A stretch of 64,000 nt of DNA. It comes from Candidatus Saccharibacteria bacterium oral taxon 488. GTDB taxonomy: Bacteria > Patescibacteriota > Saccharimonadia > Saccharimonadales > Saccharimonadaceae. Below the pieces are notes generated by a model. It was not told the DNA's origin and did no database searches. It saw only the letters and a program-made list of their open reading frames with translations. Positions 33,785 to 42,098 of the stretch are shown piece after piece. How positions within the stretch are numbered: the first letter of the stretch is position 1; each line of letters opens with the position of its first letter. The position numbers were made by a program, and so were the translations under genes. The DNA is taken from positions 248,001 to 312,000 of the forward strand of contig CP039998.1 in NCBI GenBank assembly GCA_013099015.1, read 5' to 3'.

Positions 33785-34558
33785 CTACACGCCGAGGAAT
33801 TCGTATGGATTGGCTGGTTCGGTGGTTGGGGTGATGGTGGGGTTAGTGAGGACGTAGACGGCTTTGCCGCCGGATAGCTCACGCTTGATCTGTCCGCTTA
33901 GGCGTAGCCATTGGTTGTTGCGGTAGCGCTCGGCGTCTGGGGATTTAACGAGAATGCTGATCGGGGTGCTGTCGACAGCGCAGCAGCTGATGACGAAGCG
34001 TGAGAGCTCGAAGTAGTGGTTGTCGTAAAAGCCGCTTGGGTCGCGCGCCACGAAGCCAGTGACGTCAATGGTTACACCGTCAAAAAAGCTGTCATTCGGA
34101 CAGTCATCAAACGCGCTACGCCAACGGTTCATGGAAACGGGCTTGCCATCAAGCGGCTCTGGTTTGTCGCAGCGGCCAGTTGTGCTGGTCGGCCCGGACG
34201 TGGCGCGATTGGCAGCGCTGGATGAGGACAACGGGCGCGGTGGCAGGATGATGGCCAGGATGAGGATGCCGGCGGTGATGATTGAAAGTATAGGGATCTT
34301 GCGCCGCGGTTTTGCTGGATGCTCCGTGGTTGTCGCGCCAGTGGAGGCTCGTCGCTTCCCTGCTGGGTTATGGCGTAGCTGCAAGATGATATCGATGATT
34401 AGTAACATGCTGCCAGCCACGGTCGCTACGACGGCAAGCAAATGGTAGCGCGGATGAATGTAAAAGCCGAGCTGGCCGCGGACGGCGATGAGGATGATGT
34501 AGCCACAGGCGAGTAGCCCGCCGCCAGCGCGCAGTAGTGGGCCGAGTTTAGCGCGCAT
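33785..34558 (-). CDS. TIGR03943/DUF1980 membrane protein (YcgQ-like)
   Basis: A 257-residue protein with about three N-terminal hydrophobic helices (residues 10-28, 36-60, 90-107), a Ser/Thr-rich linker and a soluble C-terminal domain. That domain carries the family hallmark RFVISCCAVDSTP at about residue 190, after VTGFVARDPSGFY. This family almost always accompanies a UPF0718 permease, as here, where the two genes overlap by 11 nt. Together with COG0523 proteins they are recurrent in zinc-responsive gene neighbourhoods; the molecular role is not established. Confidence 0.85.
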   Translation of the reverse strand: MRAKLGPLLRAGGGLLACGYIILIAVRGQLGFYIHPRYHLLAVVATVAGSMLLIIDIILQLRHNPAGKRRASTGATTTEHPAKPRRKIPILSIITAGILILAIILPPRPLSSSSAANRATSGPTSTTGRCDKPEPLDGKPVSMNRWRSAFDDCPNDSFFDGVTIDVTGFVARDPSGFYDNHYFELSRFVISCCAVDSTPISILVKSPDAERYRNNQWLRLSGQIKRELSGGKAVYVLTNPTITPTTEPANPYEFLGV

Positions 34559-35591
34559 ATAGATTGACTCCGATCCCTGTCGCCAGCGACAGGCTGAAAA
34601 TAATGAGCATGACTAGCAGGATAAAGCGCGGGCGGAAGGTGCTTCTCATGAGGAGAATGAGCTTGATGTCGATCATCGGGCCAGTCAGCAGAAAGGCGAG
34701 GACGGAGCCGTTGGTGAAGATACGGGCATAAGCCAGCGCAAAAAACGCATCGACACTGGAGCAGATAGAGACGACAAAGCCGAGGCCGATCATGGCGATG
34801 ACCGACAGGATGATGTCGCCGCCGACGGCGTTGATGATGGAGCGCGGAACGAAGACTTGGGTGGCGGCAGCGATCATGGCGCCGAGAACGAGCATGGTGG
34901 TGAGCTGCCAAAATTCGTTGCGAGAATCAGCGAGAATGTGGCGAAAGGTCGTTGGATGACGGTCAGTGCAGGAGGCAGCAAATGACGGCTGGAGGACGTG
35001 CCTCGGGTGAATGAAGCTGACGATCAGAGCGGTCAGCTGGACGATCAGAAAGCCAAAGCCGATGCGCCACCAGACCATGCGCGGTTCAAAGCTAAAGGCG
35101 GTCATGGTGGCGATGATAGTGATCGGATTGAGGATCGGCGCGGCTAAGAGAAAGCTGATGACGTCGGCGGGCTTGAGGCCGTGCGCCAGGAGGCTGCGGG
35201 CGACTGGCACATTGCCGCACTCGCAGACTGGCAGCGCGATGCCGACGAGCGAGAGGAGAATGCGGCGGATGAGCACGTGTTTGGGTAGGATTTTCAGCAA
35301 TCGGTCTGGCGGTAGGAAGCGGCGGATGAGAGCGGAAACAATGATGCCGATGATGAGAAACGGTGTGGCCTCAACGATGACGCTGCATGTTAGTGTCAGG
35401 AAATCCTGTGCCAATGGCGCCAACGTCTCGGCCCACGTGTGCGGTGGATGGGCGATTAGCCAGAGGTCAATTTGTAAACCATACTGCATCACAACGATGC
35501 CAAACAAGCCGACGATAGTCCATCGGATTGCATCGCTGTGGTTTTTGAACCAGGCGCCAGCGCGCTGATATATTGTCTGTAGTGACGGCAT
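34548..35591 (-). CDS. UPF0718 family permease (YraQ/YcgR-like)
   Basis: A 347-residue integral membrane protein with about eight to ten helices. The family signature PVCECGNVPVARSLL (about residues 122-136) is followed by SFLLAAPILNPITI. A second signature half, SICSSVDAFFALAYA, precedes LTGPMIDIKLI. Members are thought to export or move metal ions or metal-bound ligands, though transport has rarely been shown. It is the first gene of a two-gene operon with the TIGR03943 protein. The ATG is 7 nt from a TATAAT box that is divergent from the TerC-like promoter. Confidence 0.88.
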   Translation of the reverse strand: MPSLQTIYQRAGAWFKNHSDAIRWTIVGLFGIVVMQYGLQIDLWLIAHPPHTWAETLAPLAQDFLTLTCSVIVEATPFLIIGIIVSALIRRFLPPDRLLKILPKHVLIRRILLSLVGIALPVCECGNVPVARSLLAHGLKPADVISFLLAAPILNPITIIATMTAFSFEPRMVWWRIGFGFLIVQLTALIVSFIHPRHVLQPSFAASCTDRHPTTFRHILADSRNEFWQLTTMLVLGAMIAAATQVFVPRSIINAVGGDIILSVIAMIGLGFVVSICSSVDAFFALAYARIFTNGSVLAFLLTGPMIDIKLILLMRSTFRPRFILLVMLIIFSLSLATGIGVNLYAR

Positions 35592-35640
35592 AGTTTCTAT
35601 TATACTACTACCTGCCCAGCGTGGTATACTGAGACTTAGT

Positions 35641-36762
35641 ATGAAACATTGGCTACACTCGCATCACCCATTTCGGATTTTTTGGTTTTCGGCGCTGTTG
35701 ACGCTGGCGTTGGGCGGGCTGATTTTTACCCAACTAGGCCTTAATGGGTTGTGGCTGTTCGTAATTTTAGTGGTGCTCGAGGTTACCTTTAGCTTTGATA
35801 ACGCGGTGATTAACAGCAAGGTGCTAGCCAGCATGAGCCAGGTTTGGCAAAAGGTATTCTTGACAGTTGGGATTTTCGTGGCGGTGTTCGTGGTGCGGTT
35901 CGTGCTGCCGATTATCATCGTGATGGTGGCGAGCGGTCATGGATTTATGGAAGTGGTTGATTTGGCGCTGCACAGGCCGGCGGAATACGGTCATATCTTG
36001 CACGAAGCCTCGCCGATGATTGATGCTTTTGGTGGTGCGTTTCTGATTATGATTGGCCTCAGTTATTTCATTGATTATAACAAGCGCGTGCACTGGGTGC
36101 GGCATGTCGAGCCGTGGATGGCTAAGGCCGGGCGGTTTGAGAATTTCAAGGTGTGTTTGATGCTTAGCGTGGCGGCGGTGCTATATTTCACGGTTGAGCC
36201 GCCGCATCGGGCGCTGGTGCTGGTATCGTCGGTATTGGGGATTATACTGCACATCGGGCTGGAGCTGTTCGGCTCATTCTTTCATGAGGACGATGCTAAA
36301 TCGGTCAAGGTCAAGACCGGCTGGGCAGCCTTCGCTAGCCTGCTCTATCTGGAGGTGCTGGACGCTAGTTTCAGCTTCGACGGCGTCATCGGCGCGTTTG
36401 CTATCACCAGCAGCGTGCTATTGATCGTGGCGGGTTTGGGCGCCGGCGCGATTTGGGTGCGGTCGCTGACGGTGTATTTGCTGCGGACGGGCGTGCTTGG
36501 CAAGTATAAATATCTGGAAAACGGTGCGCACTGGGCGATTATGGCGCTGGGTATGATGATGATTGCTAAGCTGTTTCATCTGGAACTGCCGGAATGGGCG
36601 ACGGGTGGTCTGGGGCTATTGTTTGTGAGTTTGGCGGTTGGCAGTAGCATGCTGGAGGTGCGAGCGATTAGGCTGCAAGAAGTAGCGATGACTAAAATTC
36701 ATCAAGCTGAGCAGAAAATAAAACATAGCGTATCAAAAATTGTGCCTAAAAAACGACAGTAA
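35641..36762 (+). CDS. TerC/DUF475-family membrane protein
   Basis: A 373-residue polytopic protein of the DUF475 branch of TerC. It contains the hallmark aspartates in TFSFDNAVIN (about residues 49-58) and again in DASFSFDGVIGAF (about 242-254), in an inverted-repeat layout with about nine helices. TerC proteins of this superfamily are implicated in Mn2+ export and metalation of secreted proteins. Divergent from the permease operon; TATACT lies 10 nt before the ATG. The setting supports metal handling. Confidence 0.87.
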   Translation: MKHWLHSHHPFRIFWFSALLTLALGGLIFTQLGLNGLWLFVILVVLEVTFSFDNAVINSKVLASMSQVWQKVFLTVGIFVAVFVVRFVLPIIIVMVASGHGFMEVVDLALHRPAEYGHILHEASPMIDAFGGAFLIMIGLSYFIDYNKRVHWVRHVEPWMAKAGRFENFKVCLMLSVAAVLYFTVEPPHRALVLVSSVLGIILHIGLELFGSFFHEDDAKSVKVKTGWAAFASLLYLEVLDASFSFDGVIGAFAITSSVLLIVAGLGAGAIWVRSLTVYLLRTGVLGKYKYLENGAHWAIMALGMMMIAKLFHLELPEWATGGLGLLFVSLAVGSSMLEVRAIRLQEVAMTKIHQAEQKIKHSVSKIVPKKRQ

Positions 36763-36779
36763 ACACTAGGATTTGGCCA

Positions 36780-37385
36780 CTAAAGTTTTATACTAAATGG
36801 TTCAATTGTTTCGTTAAGAAACTTCTCGATTAGGTTAATTGACTCTGGAATAACCCAGTTCTGAAGAATTGTTCGTTCATCGGCGTTGAACTTGCTGAGG
36901 ACGAAATCAACATCGCCGATTTGCCTGCGTAGTAGGTTGTCGGTGCCGATGCGAATATGCCAGAAGTCACTACCAACATGTCGGTGCAGTGACTTCAGTC
37001 CGTTATTGCCAGCGCTTTCACCACCCTTGCGGACACGAATTTTACCAAAATCAAGCGCCGTATCGTCATGAATAATCAGGAGATCATCAAGCGTCAGCTT
37101 ATAAAAATCCATGAGCGCTCGCGCGGCAATGCCGACTTCGTTGTAGTACGTCGTTGGTTTGACCAAGAGAACTTTTTCCTGCGGACTAGCGGTGCGCGAC
37201 TTTGCGTTAGCGGTTGAGGCTAGCTTGACATTATTTAGCTCGGCAATATCCGCAAAAAATTTGGGCTTATTGCTAAAATGTGCACTCTGCCCTGCCGCCA
37301 ACTGGTCAATCACTAAAAAGCCAGCGTTGTGCCGAGTGTAGGTGTACTTTTCGCCAGGATTGCCAAGGGCCAGAATGACTTTCAT
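36780..37385 (-). CDS. pth: Peptidyl-tRNA hydrolase
   Basis: A 201-residue Pth with the N-terminal LALGNPGEKYTYTRHNAGF motif, including the catalytic His, then KPTTYYNEVG, the IHDDTALDFGKIRVRKGG block with the catalytic Asp, and NNGLKSLHRHVGSDFWHIRIG. It recycles peptidyl-tRNA. A roughly 15-residue variable insert follows residue 50. The ATG is 6 nt after TATACT (extended TGC), divergent from the COG0523 gene. Confidence 0.95.
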   Translation of the reverse strand: MKVILALGNPGEKYTYTRHNAGFLVIDQLAAGQSAHFSNKPKFFADIAELNNVKLASTANAKSRTASPQEKVLLVKPTTYYNEVGIAARALMDFYKLTLDDLLIIHDDTALDFGKIRVRKGGESAGNNGLKSLHRHVGSDFWHIRIGTDNLLRRQIGDVDFVLSKFNADERTILQNWVIPESINLIEKFLNETIEPFSIKL

Positions 37386-37429
37386 AGCCTTAGTATAGCA
37401 CCCGGGCCGCGATGGCGTATAATAGATGT

Positions 37430-38398
37430 ATGGCGAAACGCGATGATGATTTGGAATTTAGTGTTAATGCGGCGTTTGACGAAGCGCGGGCGGTCATTGA
37501 CAAAGTACCGCTTTATTTGGTGAATGGCTCGCTGGGTGCCGGCAAGACCAGCGTGTTGGAATTCTTATTGCAACAAAGTGACTATAAGGGCGCGCGGGTG
37601 ATTGAAAATGAATACGCCAATGAAAATGTCGACGGCTATCGGCTGGAGGGATTGGCGGAGATGGTGACGACGCTGGCTGGCGATTGTGTTTGTTGTTCGT
37701 CGAAGCATGCGCTGACGCGGATGCTGCTGGACTTTTGCCGGAATTCACCTGCTCCGGTGTTTATCGAGGCGACGGGCGTGGCGCGAACGATGAACTTGGT
37801 CGAGAAATTGATTAATGCACAAATCTTCAATAAGTATGAGTTGATGCAGAGTTTTTATGTGATCGATGCGCACGAGATTTTGCGCGGGATTGAGCCAGCG
37901 CACGAAGTTGAACTGCAAGCAGCAGACGTGATTTTAGTGACTAAGGAAGATTTATTGAACGATAGCGAGCGAGCTGAATACGACATGAAACGCCGCGCCC
38001 TGCCCTACGCCAAGGTGCTCAGCGCGCCGCACGGTCGGTTTGAACTCAGTAAATTAACCACGCCGTCGGGACTGCTGGCGTTTTTTGATACGTATGACGG
38101 CGAGCTGGCGGTGCCGGATAATCCGACGTATGCGGTACTGGATGTTTCGGGCATGAAAATTACGGCGACGACGTTGGAGAAAGTATGGCCGGAATTATTT
38201 GCGGCGTATGGCCTACGGCGAATGAAGGGCTGCTTCATCAACGACAACGGCGCGCGCCAGCATGTGGAGGCAACCGAGCAGCAGATTCAGCTAACTAATG
38301 CCAGGCCTGAGGAGGCGGCAAAAATCGTATTCATCGGCGAACGGGCGGATGAGATTACCCGTGAAGCTTTGGCGGTGCAACTAGTGATGTTTGAATAA
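37430..38398 (+). CDS. COG0523 (CobW/YciC/ZNG1-like) metal GTPase
   Basis: A 322-residue P-loop GTPase of the COG0523 metallochaperone family. Walker A is NGSLGAGKTS (about residues 26-35), the metal site is GDCVCC (CxCC motif, about 83-88), and VTKEDLLND supplies the guanine-specificity motif. A CobW C-terminal domain follows. COG0523 proteins insert zinc or cobalt into client enzymes; the Zur-linked branch helps under zinc starvation. No histidine-rich loop is seen. The ATG at 37430 lies 6 nt after TATAAT at 37418-37423; an in-frame ATG at 37412 sits in the promoter. Confidence 0.88.
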   Translation: MAKRDDDLEFSVNAAFDEARAVIDKVPLYLVNGSLGAGKTSVLEFLLQQSDYKGARVIENEYANENVDGYRLEGLAEMVTTLAGDCVCCSSKHALTRMLLDFCRNSPAPVFIEATGVARTMNLVEKLINAQIFNKYELMQSFYVIDAHEILRGIEPAHEVELQAADVILVTKEDLLNDSERAEYDMKRRALPYAKVLSAPHGRFELSKLTTPSGLLAFFDTYDGELAVPDNPTYAVLDVSGMKITATTLEKVWPELFAAYGLRRMKGCFINDNGARQHVEATEQQIQLTNARPEEAAKIVFIGERADEITREALAVQLVMFE

Positions 38399-38518
38399 AT
38401 TGTTCGCTTTCGTCGTTTCCGACTCATCAGCATAGACACGCATCTATGGAGCGAACTGACAAGCAGAAGGTGGAGGAAAGTTAACTTTGCCCGCCAGTTC
38501 GTAACTAGTGTATATCTA

Positions 38519-38782
38519 TCAATCACCTCCTTTTGAGTCATGTACAGGTAGGTCACGGTCCAATGGTCCCCCTTGCTTTGCTTTCATGAGAGCCTTCGTT
38601 ATGGAGATTGGATCGGAATTGGAACATACTTGGATGGTGTGCTTATTGAACTTGAACCTAACCACAGTCTGCCCCTCCCGGTCGTGCAATTGAGCAAGCA
38701 TCTTCGCGTCAATAATGGCGCTAAGCAGGTTAGTGCCATCATTGAACTTTATACTAATTGAAATAACCTTATAGTTGGGCAT
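38519..38782 (-). CDS. Small hypothetical protein
   Basis: An 87-residue protein without recognised homologues: a predicted beta-rich N-terminal half (YKVISISIKFNDGT) and a lysine-rich, hydrophilic C-terminus. The ATG at 38782 has GGAGG with good spacing. The frame is open a further 49 codons upstream, but the ribosome-binding site supports this start. It has a leader of about 190 nt that can form stems (GAGATGGG / CCCATCTC; GTCGA...CCC / GGG...TCGAC), from a promoter nearly identical to that of the gene at 40127-40366. Confidence 0.65.
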   Translation of the reverse strand: MPNYKVISISIKFNDGTNLLSAIIDAKMLAQLHDREGQTVVRFKFNKHTIQVCSNSDPISITKALMKAKQGGPLDRDLPVHDSKGGD

Positions 38783-38973
38783 AATACTCTTCCTCCCCAC
38801 CCGAGCGGATGCTCGTGTGAAAAACACTGGTCGACACCCGAATGGGTCGACTCGAGATGGGGTGTTTTGGTGCTTCTTGTGACGCACCGCAACATCCCAT
38901 CTCAAATCAAAACTTTCTCTGCTTGTCAAACTACACTTTCGGACAAGGGTTCACTCAACTCGTCAACAAAAGC

Positions 38974-39027
38974 TGATATATATATATCACTAATAGAACA
39001 AAATGTCAATGGATTTTGTCAAAAATG
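38974..39027 (-). promoter_or_regulatory. Twin promoter/operator, copy A
   Basis: Minus strand: TTGACA (39009-39004), 17 bp, TATATA (38986-38981). The -10 lies in a perfect 16-bp palindrome, TGATATATATATATCA (38974-38989). The -35 is flanked by an inverted repeat, ACAAAAT / ATTTTGT. Nearly the whole block recurs at 40473-40526. Confidence 0.75.
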
Positions 39028-39145
39028 TGGTGTAATATTTTCTCTCACCTCTGTTATGATCATAGATAACTTTTTATAGAAAATAGTAGCCGGTGTTTTC
39101 TGTGAGTGACTACCCCGCTCTCCCCGCGCTATGCTGGGTCGCTAA

Positions 39146-40057
39146 TTATGACTCGCCTAGATGTTTCGCAGCGGAGATGGTCACCGTTATCGCTCTCAAA
39201 ATCGTCTGCAAATTTGCAGCGGTGACAGCCTTCGCTAGCTCATGCTTTGTTAGCGGCGTGGCGGTTTTCTGGTAAAAATAAATTGGCGCGGGGTTGTAGA
39301 ACGGGTCAGTTTTGAAGGCTTTGGCGAGGTTGTTTAGGTGGTCGACATGCGGGGTGGGGTCAAACGCTCGTAAATAATTCTGCGCTGTTTTGCCTGCATT
39401 TTGCCAATCGAAAGATTTTTTCACGGTGTAGGTTTGGCTGACCGAATTGCCGTCATGGTAGGCGGTGAATTCGCCATGGCTGGATGGATAGACCGGCGCT
39501 CGGTCGAGGCATGCATTGCGCGCTAGGTCGAGTAGTATCGGATACATGCAGAAAAAGGCGGCGGTTGCCTGTTCGCTGGCGTCGGGAACCTCAATCGTCA
39601 GCGTGATGTCTATGAAATTATCCGGCTGATAATCAATCTCTAGCGGCGGGCTTTTGACTGGTTCGGTAATTTTGTCAGGTCTGGTGGAACGGCGACCAGC
39701 GAAAGCTTTTTGGCAGCGCGCCAGTTGTTTGTATAGTTCCGCTTTATCCCAGATGACGACGCTTGCTTTCATCTCCGCTTCAATGTGAGCGACAGATTCG
39801 TTAATCATGGATAAGTCAAACGGCTTTACGTCAGCGATGACTTTTTCAAATAGCGTAATTGATTCGCGAGTAAAGAACGCAATGTCAAAAAAGACGCTCG
39901 ATTCGGATGTTGTGCCATGTAATTCGCCAATAAAGGCGCGCTCATTGCCAGATTTTTCTGCCGCTCGTAAGAACCGCCGAATAACCAAATGCTCAAACAA
40001 ATGGCAGACATCATGGTCGGCTGGCAAGTTGTAAGCAGAATATAGTTTGTGGATCAT
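39146..40057 (-). CDS. M16-like protein with HxxEH motif
   Basis: A 303-residue protein. Near the N-terminus it has CHLFEHLVIR, the inverted zinc motif HxxEH of M16 (insulinase/pitrilysin) peptidases, and a candidate third-ligand glutamate in HIEAEM about 75 residues later. M16 proteases usually have two or four 220-residue domains; this one is far shorter and could be a single active half or a partner subunit. The ATG follows TGCTACAAT by 6 nt. No signal peptide, so a cytoplasmic location is likely. Assignment is by motif only. Confidence 0.55.
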   Translation of the reverse strand: MIHKLYSAYNLPADHDVCHLFEHLVIRRFLRAAEKSGNERAFIGELHGTTSESSVFFDIAFFTRESITLFEKVIADVKPFDLSMINESVAHIEAEMKASVVIWDKAELYKQLARCQKAFAGRRSTRPDKITEPVKSPPLEIDYQPDNFIDITLTIEVPDASEQATAAFFCMYPILLDLARNACLDRAPVYPSSHGEFTAYHDGNSVSQTYTVKKSFDWQNAGKTAQNYLRAFDPTPHVDHLNNLAKAFKTDPFYNPAPIYFYQKTATPLTKHELAKAVTAANLQTILRAITVTISAAKHLGES

Positions 40058-40126
40058 GGGTTTATTGTAGCAGGGTGAGTACCCCGCTCCAACAGATTGC
40101 ACTGCCAGGGCGGAGTCTTCTCGAAC

Positions 40127-40366
40127 TCAGAAGCTCTTGAACGGAGCCTTGTCGTTCGAGGTTCCTGAGTCGCTACGGTTGGTCAGCGACCTAGGAGCGT
40201 CGGCCTTCGGGGTCGACGACTTGGGGGTGAGCACGCTGCTGATAGTGGTCTTCGGCAACGTGCTGGGAGAACCACCGAAGCCGAACCGCTGGCTACCGCT
40301 CTGGCTCAGGCTGTCGTGATGGTTCTTGTTGCTGTTCAATCCCTTTTGGGGACGTCCAGTTGCCAT
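40127..40366 (-). CDS. Small basic disordered protein
   Basis: A 79-residue protein rich in Ser, Thr, Pro, Lys and Asn with almost no hydrophobic core, so probably disordered (MATGRPQKGLNSNKNHHD... ending KAPFKSF). The ATG has AAAAGGAG seven bases upstream. It follows a leader of about 110 nt with two possible hairpins (CATTTGAC / GTCAAATG and GCGAGAA / TTCTCGC). The promoter is nearly identical to that of the unrelated small protein at 38519-38782. No family recognised. Confidence 0.6.
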   Translation of the reverse strand: MATGRPQKGLNSNKNHHDSLSQSGSQRFGFGGSPSTLPKTTISSVLTPKSSTPKADAPRSLTNRSDSGTSNDKAPFKSF

Positions 40367-40472
40367 AGTAAACTCCTTTTGGAGTCGGGCGAGAATGGAC
40401 CTTCTCGCAAACGGCACATTTGACACATGGCACGAGTCAAATGCGAACCCAGTGCGAAACTGCACGAAAGGC

Positions 40473-40526
40473 TGATATATATATATCAATACGAGAACAA
40501 AATGTCAATGGATTTTGTCAAAAATG
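40473..40526 (-). promoter_or_regulatory. Twin promoter/operator, copy B
   Basis: Minus strand: TTGACA (40508-40503), 17 bp, TATATA (40485-40480) in a perfect 16-bp palindrome (40473-40488), with the same ACAAAAT / ATTTTGT repeat around the -35 and the same tandem TTGACA. About 54 bp are nearly identical to copy A. Confidence 0.75.
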
Positions 40527-40534
40527 TGATAAGA

Positions 40535-42079
40535 TTATGAAATTTTGTCAAGAACAACTAAGTGTTCAATATGCGGTGTACGCGGGAAAAAGTTGTAGCC
40601 ACGGTGCCAAGCGATGCGGTAGCGTTGCTGGAGCAAGGCGATGTCGCGGGTTTGGGTGACGGGATTGCAGCTGAGATAGAGGATGCGCGGCGGCAGCTGT
40701 TGCAACAATGTCGCAATAACGTCGGAATGCAAGCCGGCGCGCGGCGGGTCGACGATGACGATTTCCTTGCCTGTAATGTAATCGAGGGCTTGTTCGCTGG
40801 GGGCGAGGACAGCGCGGGCGTCGGTGCGACCAAGTTCGGTGATGTTGCGCTGCATTTCGCGGACGGCATCGGCGTTGCTTTCCACCAGCGTGATGTTGTC
40901 GCCGCCAATGGTCAGGCCGATGGTGCCGACGCCAGCGTAGAGGTCGATGGTTGATAATTTGACAGCTCGAATATCATCAGAAAATAATCCGGGACCCACG
41001 TGAAGTTGCCCAGATTTTTTCTGAGATATTGCTCGCTGTTGACTATCGGTGTCGTCATGTGCCGCTAACTGAGCCGGCTGGCGCTCTTGGCGCGCCTTAT
41101 TGTACGGTACCCATTCCCGCATATCGCGCAGCGCCTGCTCGTAAACCGGGATGTTGACTTGGAAAAAGCCTTCGCAGGCGTAGCGGAATGGTATGCCAAG
41201 GATAGCATCAGTCAAGGTGGTGTTACCGAAACGCGCCAAGCGCTCGGTGATGCGGCTGGCTGGCGAGCGCGGATCGGAATAGATAATTTCCCCGCCCTGA
41301 GCCGGTAGCTTGGCGGCTTCATCAGCGGTAATTATTTCGGGCAAGCGATCCCTGACATACAACTGCCATACACAACTTCCCGACTGATCGCAGCGGACGA
41401 GCAAGGTCTTGAGCTGGCGAGCCGCGACGCGCTTATGGCGCAGTAAATCGCGGATCGCACGCGCTAAGCTGTTGATTTCTGGGCGTGCCAAACTTGTGCC
41501 ATCAACAACAATCTTACCTTTGCTGCCGCGGCGAAAAAATGCTAAATCAAGCGTGTCAATAGACGACTCTTCACGGTCGCTATCCGCGTCTATCTCTTGG
41601 TTATTATCAGAAAATAATTCGGGACCCGAGACAAGCCCAGATTTTTTCTGAGATACCGCTTGGGATACCACCGATTCGCTATACCAGCTAAATTCAACTT
41701 TGTTGCGATAACCATATGCAACATTGTCGCAATAAATGTCAATCGCCGCCGGTAATGTAACATTATGCAGCGCGAACGCGTCGTCGATCAACTTTGCTTT
41801 GTATGTTTGTTCAACTTCTAGTGGCATGATTTGCCAAGGACTGGTCGAAAGATAACTATCATGATCGCGCGGCTGGATACGGTCGGAGCTTGGCGAGACC
41901 ACTTCCTCGACGACCGCTTCGACGAAGTGTGATTTCTTTTTGGTAATGCGAACGGCGACGGTCTCGCCAGGCAGTCCGCCCCATACAAAACATTTACGCC
42001 CGTCAGCCAGCGTCCCTAGTGCTTGCCCGCCGCCAACAATTTTCTCTAGTGTCAGCGTCTCGAAACTCTGTCGCTTCAT
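40535..42079 (-). CDS. TrmA/RlmD-type RNA m5U methyltransferase
   Basis: A 514-residue SAM-dependent RNA (uracil-C5) methyltransferase. An N-terminal TRAM domain (residues about 5-60), a central region, the SAM loop IDLYAGVGTIGLT, the IVIVDPPRAGLH motif and the catalytic Cys in LYLSCNPVTQTRD are present. No Fe-S cysteine cluster of RlmD type is obvious, so tRNA versus 23S rRNA specificity is open. It carries two in-frame copies of the palindromic repeat, encoding SQKKSG...LFSD peptides at about residues 141-158 and 350-369. The ATG is 8 nt from a TATAAT box. Confidence 0.9.
   Translation of the reverse strand: MKRQSFETLTLEKIVGGGQALGTLADGRKCFVWGGLPGETVAVRITKKKSHFVEAVVEEVVSPSSDRIQPRDHDSYLSTSPWQIMPLEVEQTYKAKLIDDAFALHNVTLPAAIDIYCDNVAYGYRNKVEFSWYSESVVSQAVSQKKSGLVSGPELFSDNNQEIDADSDREESSIDTLDLAFFRRGSKGKIVVDGTSLARPEINSLARAIRDLLRHKRVAARQLKTLLVRCDQSGSCVWQLYVRDRLPEIITADEAAKLPAQGGEIIYSDPRSPASRITERLARFGNTTLTDAILGIPFRYACEGFFQVNIPVYEQALRDMREWVPYNKARQERQPAQLAAHDDTDSQQRAISQKKSGQLHVGPGLFSDDIRAVKLSTIDLYAGVGTIGLTIGGDNITLVESNADAVREMQRNITELGRTDARAVLAPSEQALDYITGKEIVIVDPPRAGLHSDVIATLLQQLPPRILYLSCNPVTQTRDIALLQQRYRIAWHRGYNFFPRTPHIEHLVVLDKIS
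40971..41029 (+). repeat. Palindromic in-frame element, copy 2
   Basis: 59 bp with arms ATATCATCAG / CTGAGATAT and core TCAGAAAATAATCCGGGACC then CCCAGATTTTTTCTGA. It inserts about 20 residues (beginning ISQKKSGQ) into the methyltransferase. Confidence 0.85.
41604..41655 (+). repeat. Palindromic in-frame element, copy 3
   Basis: 52 bp, same orientation as copy 2 and about 90% identical in the arms: TATCAGAAAATAAT, GGGACCCGAGACAAGCCCAG, ATTTTTTCTGAGATA. It encodes a stretch beginning VSQKKSGLVSGP. Confidence 0.85.
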
Positions 42080-42098
42080 CAAGAGTTATTATAACAGA

